Counted from the stretch's first letter, positions 8,807-16,503 are shown. The stretch is 64,000 bases of DNA from Citrobacter koseri (GCA_900446925.1 UAVY01000009.1:62001-126000), one strand, 5' to 3'. Numbers and translations are program-made. The notes: generated by a model not told the origin, from the letters alone.

Positions 8807-11734
8807 TTATGCCTGTACGCGCAGTGCTTCAAGGCGGCGCACATCAAAATCGTTGAGTTCTTCGGCGTAATCTTCGGTAATCGGCGCTGGCCATTCGCCA
8901 GTGTCGAACCCGTTCGCTATGGCGCGCATTGCTTTGCGGTATTCCAGCATGCCGAGTTCAAGTAGTTCTTCGGATGCCTCGATGATGGCGATCCAGTGGT
9001 AGTTCTCGTCTTTGTTGACGAATATCCAGAAAAACTGGTCCAGTGCTGCGGTTTCGCAGTACATGGCAGCGCTCAGGTGATAATCGCGCTCGATGATTTC
9101 CCGGTGCAGTTTCGCGCGCAGGCCTTCCTGCTTGATATTCCACATGCTGATGGTTTTCAGATCCGCACCAATACGCAGGCCTCCCATGTCGATCTCAAGG
9201 TCAGGGCGCACGCGGATTTCCAGCCCGGTTTCCTCATCAATACCGAAATAGCTCACCTCTACGGCGCGGTTCGGATGCGTCAGCAGCTTCCCGGCGGTCG
9301 GGTGATTCAGCAACGCTTTCTGGATGGCCTGTGCGGTGCTTAACTGCTGGCGGGTAACCAGGATTTTGTCGCTGGGGTTTTCGCGCCATGCGTCAAGCAG
9401 CTCGTCGGCAAACACTGTTTCAGGTTTGACGGTTTTCACTGCCTGAATCAGATCCGCTTTGGTGCCGGATACTTTCAACGGCTGTGGCTTCTGCGCTTCC
9501 TGTGCAACGAGATCAGGATTGATGATCGTCAGTTGCTCAAGCAGCGCGTCACGGCTTCCGCTGGTTTTCACCTGCGGCGGCAGGGTGGCGTTATACTCTT
9601 TGATGCAGGCCTTCATTGCTGTGGCGGTATGCTTGGTTCCGTTTTCGATGCGCTGGAACTCTTCAGGCAATTGCTCATATGACGCATACGCTTCGTCGAC
9701 GGATGCCCCAAGCGGTAACGGTGCGGGCAGGGTGGTGTTGTACTCTTCCAGTAGCGCTTTTATATCGTCTGCGGTGAGTAATGCCGGCAGGCTGGCGTTG
9801 TGTTCGTCGATAACCGCGCGGATCGTCGCTGTCGTCGTGAGCGCGCCTTCCGGGATTTCCGGCTCGATGCTGAATTCTTTTTCCAGTTGTTCAGGCTGTA
9901 ATGCCAGCGCGTGCACCAGATTCCCCATATCCAGAACTTTGGTGCGTTCTTTCTGGATGGTTTTGGATACGTGGCGCGCCTCGAAATACATCAGCGATAC
10001 CCGGGCATCTTTTACCATCGTCGAACTGGTGCCATTCGCCGCGTGATATACCTCGTTCGGTACGCCTTCATAACGCCCCGGCTCGAAGTATTCCGGCCAC
10101 ACTGGCATTGGTTCTTCCTGTTGCGCTTCTGGCTCAGAATGGCTTGCAGAATCGTTGTTCTGGCTCACTTCCGGCTGATTGTGGTCTACATCGGCTTGTT
10201 CGCCGGTATCTGCTTCTTCACCATTCCCCAGATCGCTTTCGCTTGTACGCAGCGCATCACCAGCCTGTTCTTCATTACCGTCAGTTTCTTGAACCTGCAC
10301 ATCGGCGGCGTCCTCATTTTCCGTTTTTTCTCCCTCATTTGAGGCGGCGTTGTAGTCTTCATGAACCCACTTCGGATCGTTAGGGTCACTGATACCTTCA
10401 ACGTAATCACCGCGCGCAGCTGCGAGTTGTCGGTTTACTTCTTCAACGGATGGTTCATCCTGTCTTACTGGCGTTGGCATAGGCATTGACGAACGTCCGC
10501 AGGCAATATCAACGACAAGCGGATCGGGATTGGCATGGTCAGTTTCTGTCAGCACCTTATTCAGGTACTCGCGGTGGCGAAACGGGGATTTGTACAGTTC
10601 ATCTGGTGTGGTTTTTACCGTTGCAACGATGCATGCGCGGGAATAGTCCAGACCACCAGGCATTGACACGAACAGTTCGCGCGTTGCCAGCCACTCAGGG
10701 TCGTCAACTGCGTTCATGATTGAGTTAGCCTTTAGTTCGATCTGCAATGGCAGAGAATAAATATCAAATTCATACTGACGCGCCAGCAGGCCTAAGGCTA
10801 TTTCAAATTCAAGACCGAAAGTGGTCTGGGGCATTTTGCGATCGGATGCAATTCCGCCGCCAGCGTTCGCGCCGCTTTCAGTACGCTGAATAGCTGATAC
10901 ACGATTACCTTTGCACCACTCTTTAACGAGCAGCCCGCGATCAATATGAGGGGTATCGAACCATGTTTTCAGAAACTGGATAACGCTTGCCAGCTCAGGG
11001 ATTTTGCCATCGGCAGGAAACACGTTCTTAACAGCATTTACCGCTTTATGGATATCGTGTTCAATGGCCTTTTTGAATGGTTCAACATTCTCAGACGCAA
11101 GTAAAAGGTTCTGGACATATGAGTTATCAGTGTCCATTTCCAGAGCGAGAATTGCTTTTTTCTGCTCTGCATCTACATGATAGAGATACTCGCCATCGCC
11201 AATATGTTGAGCCAGAACGCGATGACGGAAGGGCATCGTTGCCACAACAGTTAACTGAGGGTGTTCAGGTCGATCACCATTGTCTTCAGTTAACGGCTGT
11301 TCGTGCTGGGTAATTTCGCCAGTTTCGGTATCGACAACTTCTTCATTGCCAAAATCTTCCGTGTGATCTTCCAGCACCTCACCTGTTTCGGTATCAACAC
11401 CGTTAACGATATGCTGACGTGCTTCGGCGGCAGCATCAGAAGAGGGCAACGTAACACCGGGGATCTGCGCCCAGGTCATGTTGTCTTTACCGAGTTGGTA
11501 GAAATCGCAGAACGTTAAGCTGAGTTCGCCTTCCGGCGGCAGTTCGTTAACGACGGGGAAATTAGTGGCAACAGCTTTAAAATAATCTTTCAGCTTTGCG
11601 CCGGATTTAATCAGGAGATAATCCAGTGTGGCATTTGCCGCTTCAAAATCATCGCTGCACCAGAGAACTGCATCTTTCTGGCCTGATGATTTCTTTGCTT
11701 TGCGGACTAAAAATACAGGATTAGTTCCACTCAT
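8807..11734 (-). CDS. recE: RecE-like exodeoxyribonuclease VIII
   Basis: This 975-residue protein is a 5'-3' double-strand DNA exonuclease of the RecE type. The nuclease domain is at the C-terminus: a substrate-entry block (EYFEPGRYEGVPNEVYHAAN), a DMGNLVHALAL helix, the catalytic acid motif VRPDLEIDMGGLRIGADLKT and a late Gln/Tyr helix. The N-terminal 500 residues are a RecE-type extension of unclear role. A very acidic, low-complexity linker (about residues 510–590) joins the halves. The ATG at 11732–11734 is chosen because MSGTNPVFLVRKAKKSSGQK is the usual family start. At 2.9 kb it is the longest unbroken gene here. Confidence 0.88.
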   Translation of the reverse strand: MSGTNPVFLVRKAKKSSGQKDAVLWCSDDFEAANATLDYLLIKSGAKLKDYFKAVATNFPVVNELPPEGELSLTFCDFYQLGKDNMTWAQIPGVTLPSSDAAAEARQHIVNGVDTETGEVLEDHTEDFGNEEVVDTETGEITQHEQPLTEDNGDRPEHPQLTVVATMPFRHRVLAQHIGDGEYLYHVDAEQKKAILALEMDTDNSYVQNLLLASENVEPFKKAIEHDIHKAVNAVKNVFPADGKIPELASVIQFLKTWFDTPHIDRGLLVKEWCKGNRVSAIQRTESGANAGGGIASDRKMPQTTFGLEFEIALGLLARQYEFDIYSLPLQIELKANSIMNAVDDPEWLATRELFVSMPGGLDYSRACIVATVKTTPDELYKSPFRHREYLNKVLTETDHANPDPLVVDIACGRSSMPMPTPVRQDEPSVEEVNRQLAAARGDYVEGISDPNDPKWVHEDYNAASNEGEKTENEDAADVQVQETDGNEEQAGDALRTSESDLGNGEEADTGEQADVDHNQPEVSQNNDSASHSEPEAQQEEPMPVWPEYFEPGRYEGVPNEVYHAANGTSSTMVKDARVSLMYFEARHVSKTIQKERTKVLDMGNLVHALALQPEQLEKEFSIEPEIPEGALTTTATIRAVIDEHNASLPALLTADDIKALLEEYNTTLPAPLPLGASVDEAYASYEQLPEEFQRIENGTKHTATAMKACIKEYNATLPPQVKTSGSRDALLEQLTIINPDLVAQEAQKPQPLKVSGTKADLIQAVKTVKPETVFADELLDAWRENPSDKILVTRQQLSTAQAIQKALLNHPTAGKLLTHPNRAVEVSYFGIDEETGLEIRVRPDLEIDMGGLRIGADLKTISMWNIKQEGLRAKLHREIIERDYHLSAAMYCETAALDQFFWIFVNKDENYHWIAIIEASEELLELGMLEYRKAMRAIANGFDTGEWPAPITEDYAEELNDFDVRRLEALRVQA

Positions 11735-11838
11735 TATTTGATCCTCAATTCGTGTAGAATGGAGGCGCCTTAATGGCACCTCGGTTTTACCAGGTAGAAA
11801 TGTCCGGTTCGCTTTGGTCGGTGACGCCGGACGGGCAG

Positions 11839-11859
11839 GCCCACTTCGTGTGGGCTTTT
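11839..11859 (+). terminator. Hairpin with T-run upstream of recE
   Basis: GCCCAC–TTCGT–GTGGGC followed by TTTTG on the plus strand forms a short terminator-like hairpin between the recE leader and the gene at 11862. It points against the local transcription, so it may instead act as an RNA structure in the recE leader. Confidence 0.4.
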
Positions 11860-11861
11860 GC

Positions 11862-12149
11862 TTAATGAACGGTGCTGAAAACTTTTTCTGAATAATCGAG
11901 TTTGTAGCTGCGATAGTTACCAAACCAGGCGTTATCGCCATCACTTACTTTCACGGACAACATTGAAATTGCCTCTACAGCACAAAGAGGACAGTCGAAC
12001 TTGCCGAATACATAGCCACCATCGAGAACGACAGTGGTTTCGCCTTCGGGAGTTGAATGAATAACGCCTGATACTTTCTTCTCGCAGTTGAATACAGCCA
12101 ATTCTTTATTCACTGCTTTCAGGTTCATTTCGATTTTTACGATTTCCAT
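11862..12149 (-). CDS. Phage early protein of unknown function
   Basis: This 95-residue protein starts MEIVKIEMNLKAVNKELAVF at the ATG 12147–12149, behind a CCGGAGAAG ribosome-binding site. A CPLCAVEAISML segment contains a CxxC pair. I do not recognise the family. It is cotranscribed with recET in the leftward operon. Confidence 0.6.
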   Translation of the reverse strand: MEIVKIEMNLKAVNKELAVFNCEKKVSGVIHSTPEGETTVVLDGGYVFGKFDCPLCAVEAISMLSVKVSDGDNAWFGNYRSYKLDYSEKVFSTVH

Positions 12150-12237
12150 AAAACTTCTCCGGTTGTTAAATTCAGGGTGTAAGACGCCGCGCCAAATTAA
12201 TGGCGAATTTTTTTGTTTCATATTTCAGGACTGCTGG

Positions 12238-12396
12238 TTAACTCTCGTGCGCCATCTGATCGTATTCAGCGCATTGCTTTGAGCAGTATTCTTTTTCTTT
12301 GTTGGCAAGCCGGTTGCCATTGCGATAGAAAAGGATGCTCTTTACTTCTTTGCCTTCTTCAACGGGTTTGCGGCAGTAACCGCATTCTTTCTGCAT
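12238..12396 (-). CDS. 52-residue zinc-ribbon-like protein
   Basis: A short reading frame starts at the ATG 12394–12396 behind a strong GAGGAGGGG site: MQKECGYCRKPVEEGKEVKS … ending EYCSKQCAEYDQMAHES. CGYC and CSKQC give a C-x2-C…C-x3-C set, a plausible small zinc-binding ribbon. It fits the gap between its neighbours with the same strand and spacing. No function is known to me. Confidence 0.6.
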   Translation of the reverse strand: MQKECGYCRKPVEEGKEVKSILFYRNGNRLANKEKEYCSKQCAEYDQMAHES

Positions 12397-12405
12397 TACC
12401 CCTCC

Positions 12406-12591
12406 TCAGATGCTTGCTGGTAGCTCTCCGTTGCGAATGATTCCCTCAACAGGCCAGCACTCACCATTAACCTTCTGCTCGACAGCTGCGGCCTGGCATT
12501 CCTGCTGGTTGTCATATACACCGAGAATCACATCCTGAAAGTCACCGTTGGTCATTGCGACCGTTAATACCAGTGCGAACAAAGAGTTCAT
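12406..12591 (-). CDS. DUF1482-like small protein
   Basis: This 61-residue protein starts MNSLFALVLTVAMTNGDFQD at the ATG 12589–12591 with AAAGGAAA upstream. The hydrophobic N-terminus looks like a short signal or membrane anchor, followed by two cysteines (QQECQAAA and NGECWPVEG) that could form a disulfide outside the cytoplasm. It resembles DUF1482 proteins of lambdoid prophages. The start overlaps the stop of the preceding gene. Confidence 0.65.
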   Translation of the reverse strand: MNSLFALVLTVAMTNGDFQDVILGVYDNQQECQAAAVEQKVNGECWPVEGIIRNGELPASI

Positions 12592-12713
12592 TTGCTGGTT
12601 TCCTTTTTGGTGATGCAACCTTTCATGACACACCAAAAAAATCGAAATGGCGCTGTAAAAGCATTCCCGCGAACGGCCTGGATGCGTGCTGGCTGACGTG
12701 CGAAATCAATCAT
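12588..12713 (-). CDS. 41-residue phage protein
   Basis: The frame from the ATG at 12711–12713 reads MIDFARQPARIQAVRGNAFT … ending CVMKGCITKKETSK, and its TGA overlaps the ATG of the next gene. It is basic and aromatic (APFRFFWCVM). A GAGGTTGAAA site lies upstream. Its place just ahead of the recombination genes matches kil/gam-type genes in lambda, but nothing in the sequence shows that function. Confidence 0.5.
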   Translation of the reverse strand: MIDFARQPARIQAVRGNAFTAPFRFFWCVMKGCITKKETSK

Positions 12714-12743
12714 TTTCAACCTCTGCTATGACTGTTTTTAATG

Positions 12744-12941
12744 TCATTCCAGTACTGAAAAGTGCACGGAATGTTTGCATCCAGGACTGCCTGGCGTGGC
12801 CGCAATGATGTTCGCATGCCAGGTTACACAGACAGTTGCGCGTATATGCACATAACGCAGTGACGGATCCGCCTTATTCATCAACATCCCAGCGCGTGCT
12901 GCGTCACTGGAGTTTTCAAAGCTAAAAATTACCTCACTCAT
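12744..12941 (-). CDS. 65-residue phage early protein
   Basis: MSEVIFSFENSSDAARAGML … HSVHFSVLE is the first clear gene after the leftward promoter near 13100. The protein is small and mixed alpha/beta. I do not recognise a function. Upstream, 12945–13060 has an open frame ending …GDNGKKRDKS directly before this start but no visible start codon, so another small gene may be lost to an indel. Confidence 0.5.
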   Translation of the reverse strand: MSEVIFSFENSSDAARAGMLMNKADPSLRYVHIRATVCVTWHANIIAATPGSPGCKHSVHFSVLE

Positions 12942-13092
12942 GATTTATCCCTCTTCTTGCCGTTGTCGCCCGGCTGGCGGAACGTTTGATACCTGCTGCG
13001 CGTTAACTCATCCACCTCATCACCATCTTCATACGCCTGGTGCGGCTACTTCGTGGGCGTCCTGCCTGGGTGGTCGTGTTGCTGTGATATTG

Positions 13093-13121
13093 ATTAAATC
13101 ACTGGTTTATAGTTGTGTCAA
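13093..13121 (-). promoter_or_regulatory. pL-type leftward early promoter
   Basis: On the minus strand a perfect -35 TTGACA (13116–13121) is followed after exactly 17 bases by TTTAAT (13093–13098). It faces the leftward operon running from 12941 to int. A TGTAAA sequence, the half-site of the operators near cI, lies about 20 bases upstream, so repressor control is plausible. Confidence 0.7.
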
Positions 13122-13217
13122 CTTTGAATTAATGCTTGGTGTAAATTTTAGGTTTATATGTTGGGGGAGGGAGCGTGTGTTATGCTCACAAAAACATCAA
13201 TTGCCGAGGGTTTAGTG

Positions 13218-13426
13218 ATGGATTACGAAGAACTGGCGCAACTGCGCTATCAGGAAATGTGCCGGATTGTGGGTGATGTTGTGTTTGCGATGGTGGCTGA
13301 AGGGCATGAAACCAAAAAAGTGGTATAGCTGACGTGATACGAACGGAGATATCGAAGGGGCTGGATAAGTGGGATGCTGACCAGATTCAGGTTATGGAGC
13401 TGGCGGTGAAGTTACTGGAAGAGTAG
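13218..13426 (+). CDS. 69-residue phage protein (one base missing)
   Basis: The frame MDYEELAQLRYQEMCRIVGD … GHETKK hits a stop after an A6 run at about 13313–13318; one more A joins it to GIADVIRTEISKGLDKWDAD … AVKLLEE. The corrected gene is 210 bases. It is acidic and helical and lies alone on the plus strand between the leftward operon and the immunity region. I recall similar small proteins in this position in other prophages but no function. Confidence 0.5.
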
Positions 13427-13460
13427 GGCAATAAAAACCCGGCGCGGTGGCCGGGGGAAA

Positions 13461-14270
13461 TTAATTCTTACTATCACTTTTCTTGTCTTGTGATTCAACT
13501 GAGACTCCAGGTGATTGAACACTTGACGCACTTGGAGGAACAGGAACTTGTATAATAATCGGTTGTGCTGACTGCGGGACTGATATTGGCTTAGATGTGT
13601 TGCTAGAGAGCAAACTAGCCCCGAATCCGACTAAAGCGATTACTACAGTGATGATAACTCCAAAAACAGTTAGTTTTGTAGACAAACCTGACTGAATACC
13701 AGATATAGCAGTACTTATACCTGTTATAGAGGTATTCATTCCGTTAATTTGCCCCTGCATCCCTTCTAACCTACCGTTTGTTGCCTCACTTTTGCCTTCG
13801 ATCATGGACGATAAAGCATTTATAGATACAGTAAGCTCTGAAATCTTTTGAGAATTATCTTTACTCCACTTTTCCATCTCACAGCGCAAATCAGAGGCAA
13901 TTTCCTTGAGCTCAGCTTTATTTTTATCGAGATGCGCTTGTAATTCTTCTCGGCTAATAGCTGACATGTTTTCAACCCCTACTTCAAACGATGTGTCATC
14001 ATCCTTGATTGGATCTTCATTCCATCTGTCTCGAGTATTGGGTATATCATAGATGAAAATTGATGATGTCGTTGGTTCATTAATGCCATCACACTCTGTA
14101 GAGCGGCCTTTCGAGTATTCTTCAGTTATGCTAACTGCTTGTTTAACCACAGTGTAAAAAGTATTTCTGTCCGCCTCTATGGGTAAAACAAGCTTTACTG
14201 GCTCAGTGTTATTGCCTTCCAGATAGCTAAGAGTCACTTTACCAGTATGCACTTTAGCTTTTGAGTCCAT
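13461..14270 (-). CDS. Coiled-coil membrane protein in the rex position
   Basis: This 269-residue protein has an N-terminal soluble domain (about residues 1–95), a helical coiled-coil stalk (residues 110–175: SREELQAHLDKNKAELKEIA … MIEGKSEATNGRLEGMQG), Ile/Thr/Gly heptad-like repeats, one transmembrane helix (LTVFGVIITVVIALVGFGAS) and a Pro/Ser/Gln-rich tail. The ATG at 14268–14270 follows AGTAGGGA; an upstream TTG is less likely. It starts 7 bases after the stop of the 14278–14574 gene. It is AT-richer than its neighbours and lies downstream of the repressor on the same strand, where lambda carries rexAB. I do not recognise the family. Confidence 0.6.
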   Translation of the reverse strand: MDSKAKVHTGKVTLSYLEGNNTEPVKLVLPIEADRNTFYTVVKQAVSITEEYSKGRSTECDGINEPTTSSIFIYDIPNTRDRWNEDPIKDDDTSFEVGVENMSAISREELQAHLDKNKAELKEIASDLRCEMEKWSKDNSQKISELTVSINALSSMIEGKSEATNGRLEGMQGQINGMNTSITGISTAISGIQSGLSTKLTVFGVIITVVIALVGFGASLLSSNTSKPISVPQSAQPIIIQVPVPPSASSVQSPGVSVESQDKKSDSKN

Positions 14271-14277
14271 AGCATCC

Positions 14278-14574
14278 CTACTTGTCAATTTTTTCTAATA
14301 AATCTTCAAGATTCTTCTTCATTTCCAGTAATTGATGCTTCGGAAGGATGACTGTACACGAATGCTGAAGCTCGGTTTCCATCGAAACTTCGACTGATAC
14401 CTGATTGCTGTGCTCGCTATCTTTTTTCCCTCTAATAACAGGTTCTGGTTTAGTTACCATAAATTGTATATGAACAAGATTTGAGTTGGATGGGGACGGT
14501 ATAAAGTTGGCAAAGTCTACGAGGTGCTCCATATAATTCAATGCTTTAGGCATTCGATCAACGTTTTTTTCCAT
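14278..14574 (-). CDS. Soluble partner of the coiled-coil membrane protein
   Basis: This 98-residue protein (MEKNVDRMPKALNYMEHLVD … KKNLEDLLEKIDK) is not one I recognise. It has a beta-rich middle (VHIQFMVTKP, QVSVEVSMETEL, CTVILPKHQLL) and a C-terminal amphipathic helix, a layout common in small DNA-mimic or SecB-like folds, but I cannot assign it. It is the first gene of a two-gene unit with the membrane protein downstream. Confidence 0.6.
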   Translation of the reverse strand: MEKNVDRMPKALNYMEHLVDFANFIPSPSNSNLVHIQFMVTKPEPVIRGKKDSEHSNQVSVEVSMETELQHSCTVILPKHQLLEMKKNLEDLLEKIDK

Positions 14575-14797
14575 GTTAATATCCTCAAAAGGTGATCAGA
14601 TTTCGAAATACTATCATTTTTAGTGATTTTTTAAATGATAAACAGCACGTTATCAACACATAATTGTTCTTAAACAAACGGAAACATACTCTCCTACATA
14701 GCAATCAACCACCCCACACTTTTTGCCTTAAGTAATCAACGCTAGTCGTTACTGGTGCGCAGGGGTATGTAAAGAAGGTATCGGAATGCTGTAACTT
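14575..14797. other. AT-rich gap between immunity genes
   Basis: About 220 AT-rich bases separate the two-gene unit from the small membrane protein. I see no gene. AAATACTATCATTTTTAGTG and similar stretches upstream of 14574 could supply a separate promoter for the pair, but no clean -35/-10 set stands out. Confidence 0.4.
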
Positions 14798-14953
14798 TCA
14801 AAGAGACATGCCGATAACGGCATTAACCACGCTTGACGCCATAAACACGCCGCCAACGATGAAGCTGGCTTGGTTCTTCCTGGTAGCTCCAAGAGTCAAC
14901 AGAACCACTGAAAGGGCAAAGAAAGGTATCGCGAGTATACTGAATGTGTTCAT
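14798..14953 (-). CDS. 51-residue two-helix membrane protein
   Basis: The frame from ATG 14951–14953 reads MNTFSILAIPFFALSVVLLT, a short KNQ turn, then FIVGGVFMASSVVNAVIGMSL. Two hydrophobic helices fill the protein. A TTGAGGGC purine site lies upstream, and the gene starts 12 bases after the repressor stop on the same strand, so it is probably expressed in the lysogen. Superinfection exclusion or holin-like roles are possible; nothing more can be read from the sequence. Confidence 0.6.
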   Translation of the reverse strand: MNTFSILAIPFFALSVVLLTLGATRKNQASFIVGGVFMASSVVNAVIGMSL

Positions 14954-14965
14954 GTTGCCCTCAAG

Positions 14966-15355
14966 TTATTGCGATTCTCCGTCACCCTTAATCCGCCGCC
15001 CCATGTACTTGGCGTACAGCTCGTCGAGTTCCTTCAGACGCAGAGATACGATCCGCAACATGTTCTGCTGCTCTTCTTCCGGCAGCTGGCGATAGAGTTC
15101 CAGCAGGCGCTGTTCGTCAGGCTTCATACCATCTTTCTCGCCGACATCTTCCCCGAGCAGCCAGGCGACCGAAACACCAACAGCATCGGCTATAGCCAGT
15201 GCTGATTTTTTGCTAATAACGCCTTTTTTAAACCAGCTATTGACCGCCTGAGGCGAGACTCCGGCTATTCGCGCCATATCTGCTTTGGTAATGCCTCTGG
15301 CATAGACCTCGTTGAGTCGCGCTATCAATGCTTTGTTGGGTTCTTCTTTTCTCAT
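14966..15355 (-). CDS. Prophage repressor, HTH only
   Basis: This 129-residue XRE-family protein occupies the cI position, divergent from cro. The helix-turn-helix is clear (ITKADMARIAGVSPQAVNSW, then SKKSALAIADAVGVS). The C-terminal half (MKPDEQRLLELYRQLPEEEQ … ELYAKYMGRRIKG) is helical and probably a dimerisation region. There is no S24/LexA-type self-cleavage domain. The ATG at 15353–15355 follows GAGAG; a TACAAT (minus strand, 15362–15367) lies so close that a leaderless transcript, as for lambda cI, is possible. It probably binds the palindromes at 15364–15404. Confidence 0.8.
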   Translation of the reverse strand: MRKEEPNKALIARLNEVYARGITKADMARIAGVSPQAVNSWFKKGVISKKSALAIADAVGVSVAWLLGEDVGEKDGMKPDEQRLLELYRQLPEEEQQNMLRIVSLRLKELDELYAKYMGRRIKGDGESQ

Positions 15356-15363
15356 TCTCTCAT

Positions 15364-15382
15364 TGTAAATGGTTAGTTTACA
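15364..15382. promoter_or_regulatory. Operator site 1
   Basis: TGTAAATGGTTAGTTTACA is a 19-base site with perfect 6-base arms TGTAAA/TTTACA around a 7-base centre. It lies 9 bases upstream of the repressor start codon and overlaps its putative promoter, as expected for autoregulation. Confidence 0.7.
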
Positions 15383-15385
15383 CAC

Positions 15386-15404
15386 TCAATAAATTGAATA
15401 TTGA
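15386..15404. promoter_or_regulatory. Operator site 2
   Basis: TCAATAAATTGAATATTGA has the same 6-7-6 architecture (TCAATA/TATTGA). It overlaps the -35 hexamer of the rightward promoter, so occupancy would block cro transcription. The arms differ from site 1; the two sites may bind Cro and repressor with different preference. Confidence 0.55.
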
Positions 15405-15429
15405 TTGAAATATAAATCTGTGGTTTACT
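15401..15429 (+). promoter_or_regulatory. pR-type rightward promoter
   Basis: TTGATT (15401–15406), 17 bases, then TTTACT (15424–15429) lie upstream of cro, with a TAGTTAGGAGAAG ribosome-binding region following. This would drive cro, the YdaT-like gene and the replication genes. Confidence 0.6.
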
Positions 15430-15456
15430 TTCTTCGTTGATAGTTAGGAGAAGAAA

Positions 15457-15692
15457 ATGACAGCACTTGATAAAGCAATTTAAGGCCGCTGGTTCAGCGA
15501 GAAAGCTAAGCATGGCACTTGGAGTAACCAGTATGTCAATTAGCCATTGGAAACATCGCGGACAGAGGCATTGTGCCGCCAGATTACATATTAAAAATTC
15601 ACAGCATAACCGGTGTTACTCCCCACGAATTGCGTCCTGATTTGTATCCGAACCCAACGGATGGATTACCGGCTCAGGAAGTGAGGGCGTAA
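15457..15692 (+). CDS. Cro-like protein, YdaS family
   Basis: The corrected product is 77 residues: MTALDKAIKAAGSARKLSMA, LGVTSMSISHWKHRDRGIVP and PDYILKIHSITGVTPHELRP follow in order. This is a helix-turn-helix protein of the YdaS/Cro type, in which residues about 13–35 form the DNA-binding motif. Two extra bases break the frame: T3 instead of T2 near 15480 and GG instead of G near 15554. 236 minus 2 is 78 codons. It lies opposite the repressor and likely represses it to favour lytic growth. In Rac prophage, YdaS pairs with the toxic YdaT encoded next to it, as here. Confidence 0.75.
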
Positions 15693-15743
15693 CCGTGCAT
15701 TCAATTTCATTTCAACAAAAATACCGGGTTTCCTCCGGCCACG

Positions 15744-16239
15744 ATGATAAATCGCAATCAGGCCTGATCCGGCGGATAAGCATGACCAGATTCGTGCTGC
15801 CGTTCGTGCGTGGTCGGCATCGCTGGACAACCAGGACGTAGTCGCAGGGATCATCGTTGAGGAATGGGAGCGGCAGGGCGGCGCCGGGCTGGATTTTCCT
15901 GACGACCTGAGCCGTAAGCGGCAGAAGCTTTTCCGCTGGCTGGACAGTGATACCGGATATGCGCGCGAAAACATCCGCCAGCTGACTCCGGCAATCCTGG
16001 CTGTTTTGCCGCTGGAATTTCGTGGGCGTCTTATCGGACAGGATTGTTTCATGACGCGTTATGCAGCGATGGAGAAGGAAATCAGCGAGGCGAAACAGGC
16101 CGTAATGCTGAATGCGCCAAAGCATCAACTGGTGAAAGAGGTCAGGGAAGGGATTGAGCATCTGCTGAATATGTTGCCGGGTGATGCTGTCGTTCAGGTT
16201 CTGAGTGGTATCGCGGCCATAGCGCCGGGTGTCATGTGA
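15744..16239 (+). CDS. YdaT-like toxin/regulator in the cII position
   Basis: The reading frame DKHDQIRAAVRAWSASLDNQ … AVLPLEFRGRLIGQDCFMTR … GDAVVQVLSGIAAIAPGVM has the order and motifs of YdaT-family proteins, which in Rac prophage inhibit division when overexpressed and here sit where lambda has cII. The ATG at 15744 gives MINRNQ and joins the frame if one extra G near 15762 is removed (165 codons). A GTG at 15695 is an alternative start but needs a different correction. Function as an activator or as a toxin is inference from the family. Confidence 0.65.
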
Positions 16240-16248
16240 GGTTACCAG

Positions 16249-16503
16249 ATGAATCATTTGGAGTTCATAGAAAAGCACGTCCGGGAAGAGTTGATCCGCC
16301 AGGGCTTCACCGTAGCGGTGGCTCAGGGGGGGGCATTTCAGGCCGTCGATATGTACAAGCGAATGAGTCAGGCAAGCAGAAAGGGGAGGATTTTTGATGA
16401 TGTTTTACGCCACGCGAAATTGTGGGCAGAAAAGCAAACATTACCGGCTGATCGGTTTGATTCAAAACGGGCTAAACGGGGCAGGCAACAGGGCTTGTTC
16501 TGA
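16249..16503 (+). CDS. Phage protein of unknown function
   Basis: This 84-residue basic protein starts MNHLEFIEKHVREELIRQGF and contains YKRMSQASRKGRIFDDVLRH, a pattern I recall from small proteins located between regulator and replication genes of lambdoid prophages. It is helical and ends in a basic tail (KRAKRGRQQGLF). A GAGGTTACCAG site lies upstream. Confidence 0.65.
   Translation: MNHLEFIEKHVREELIRQGFTVAVAQGGAFQAVDMYKRMSQASRKGRIFDDVLRHAKLWAEKQTLPADRFDSKRAKRGRQQGLF

Noticed and set aside
12945..13060. Small gene ending GDNGKKRDKS ahead of the 12744–12941 gene
   Set aside because: An open frame exists but no start codon is visible in frame, so it is mentioned only as a possibility.
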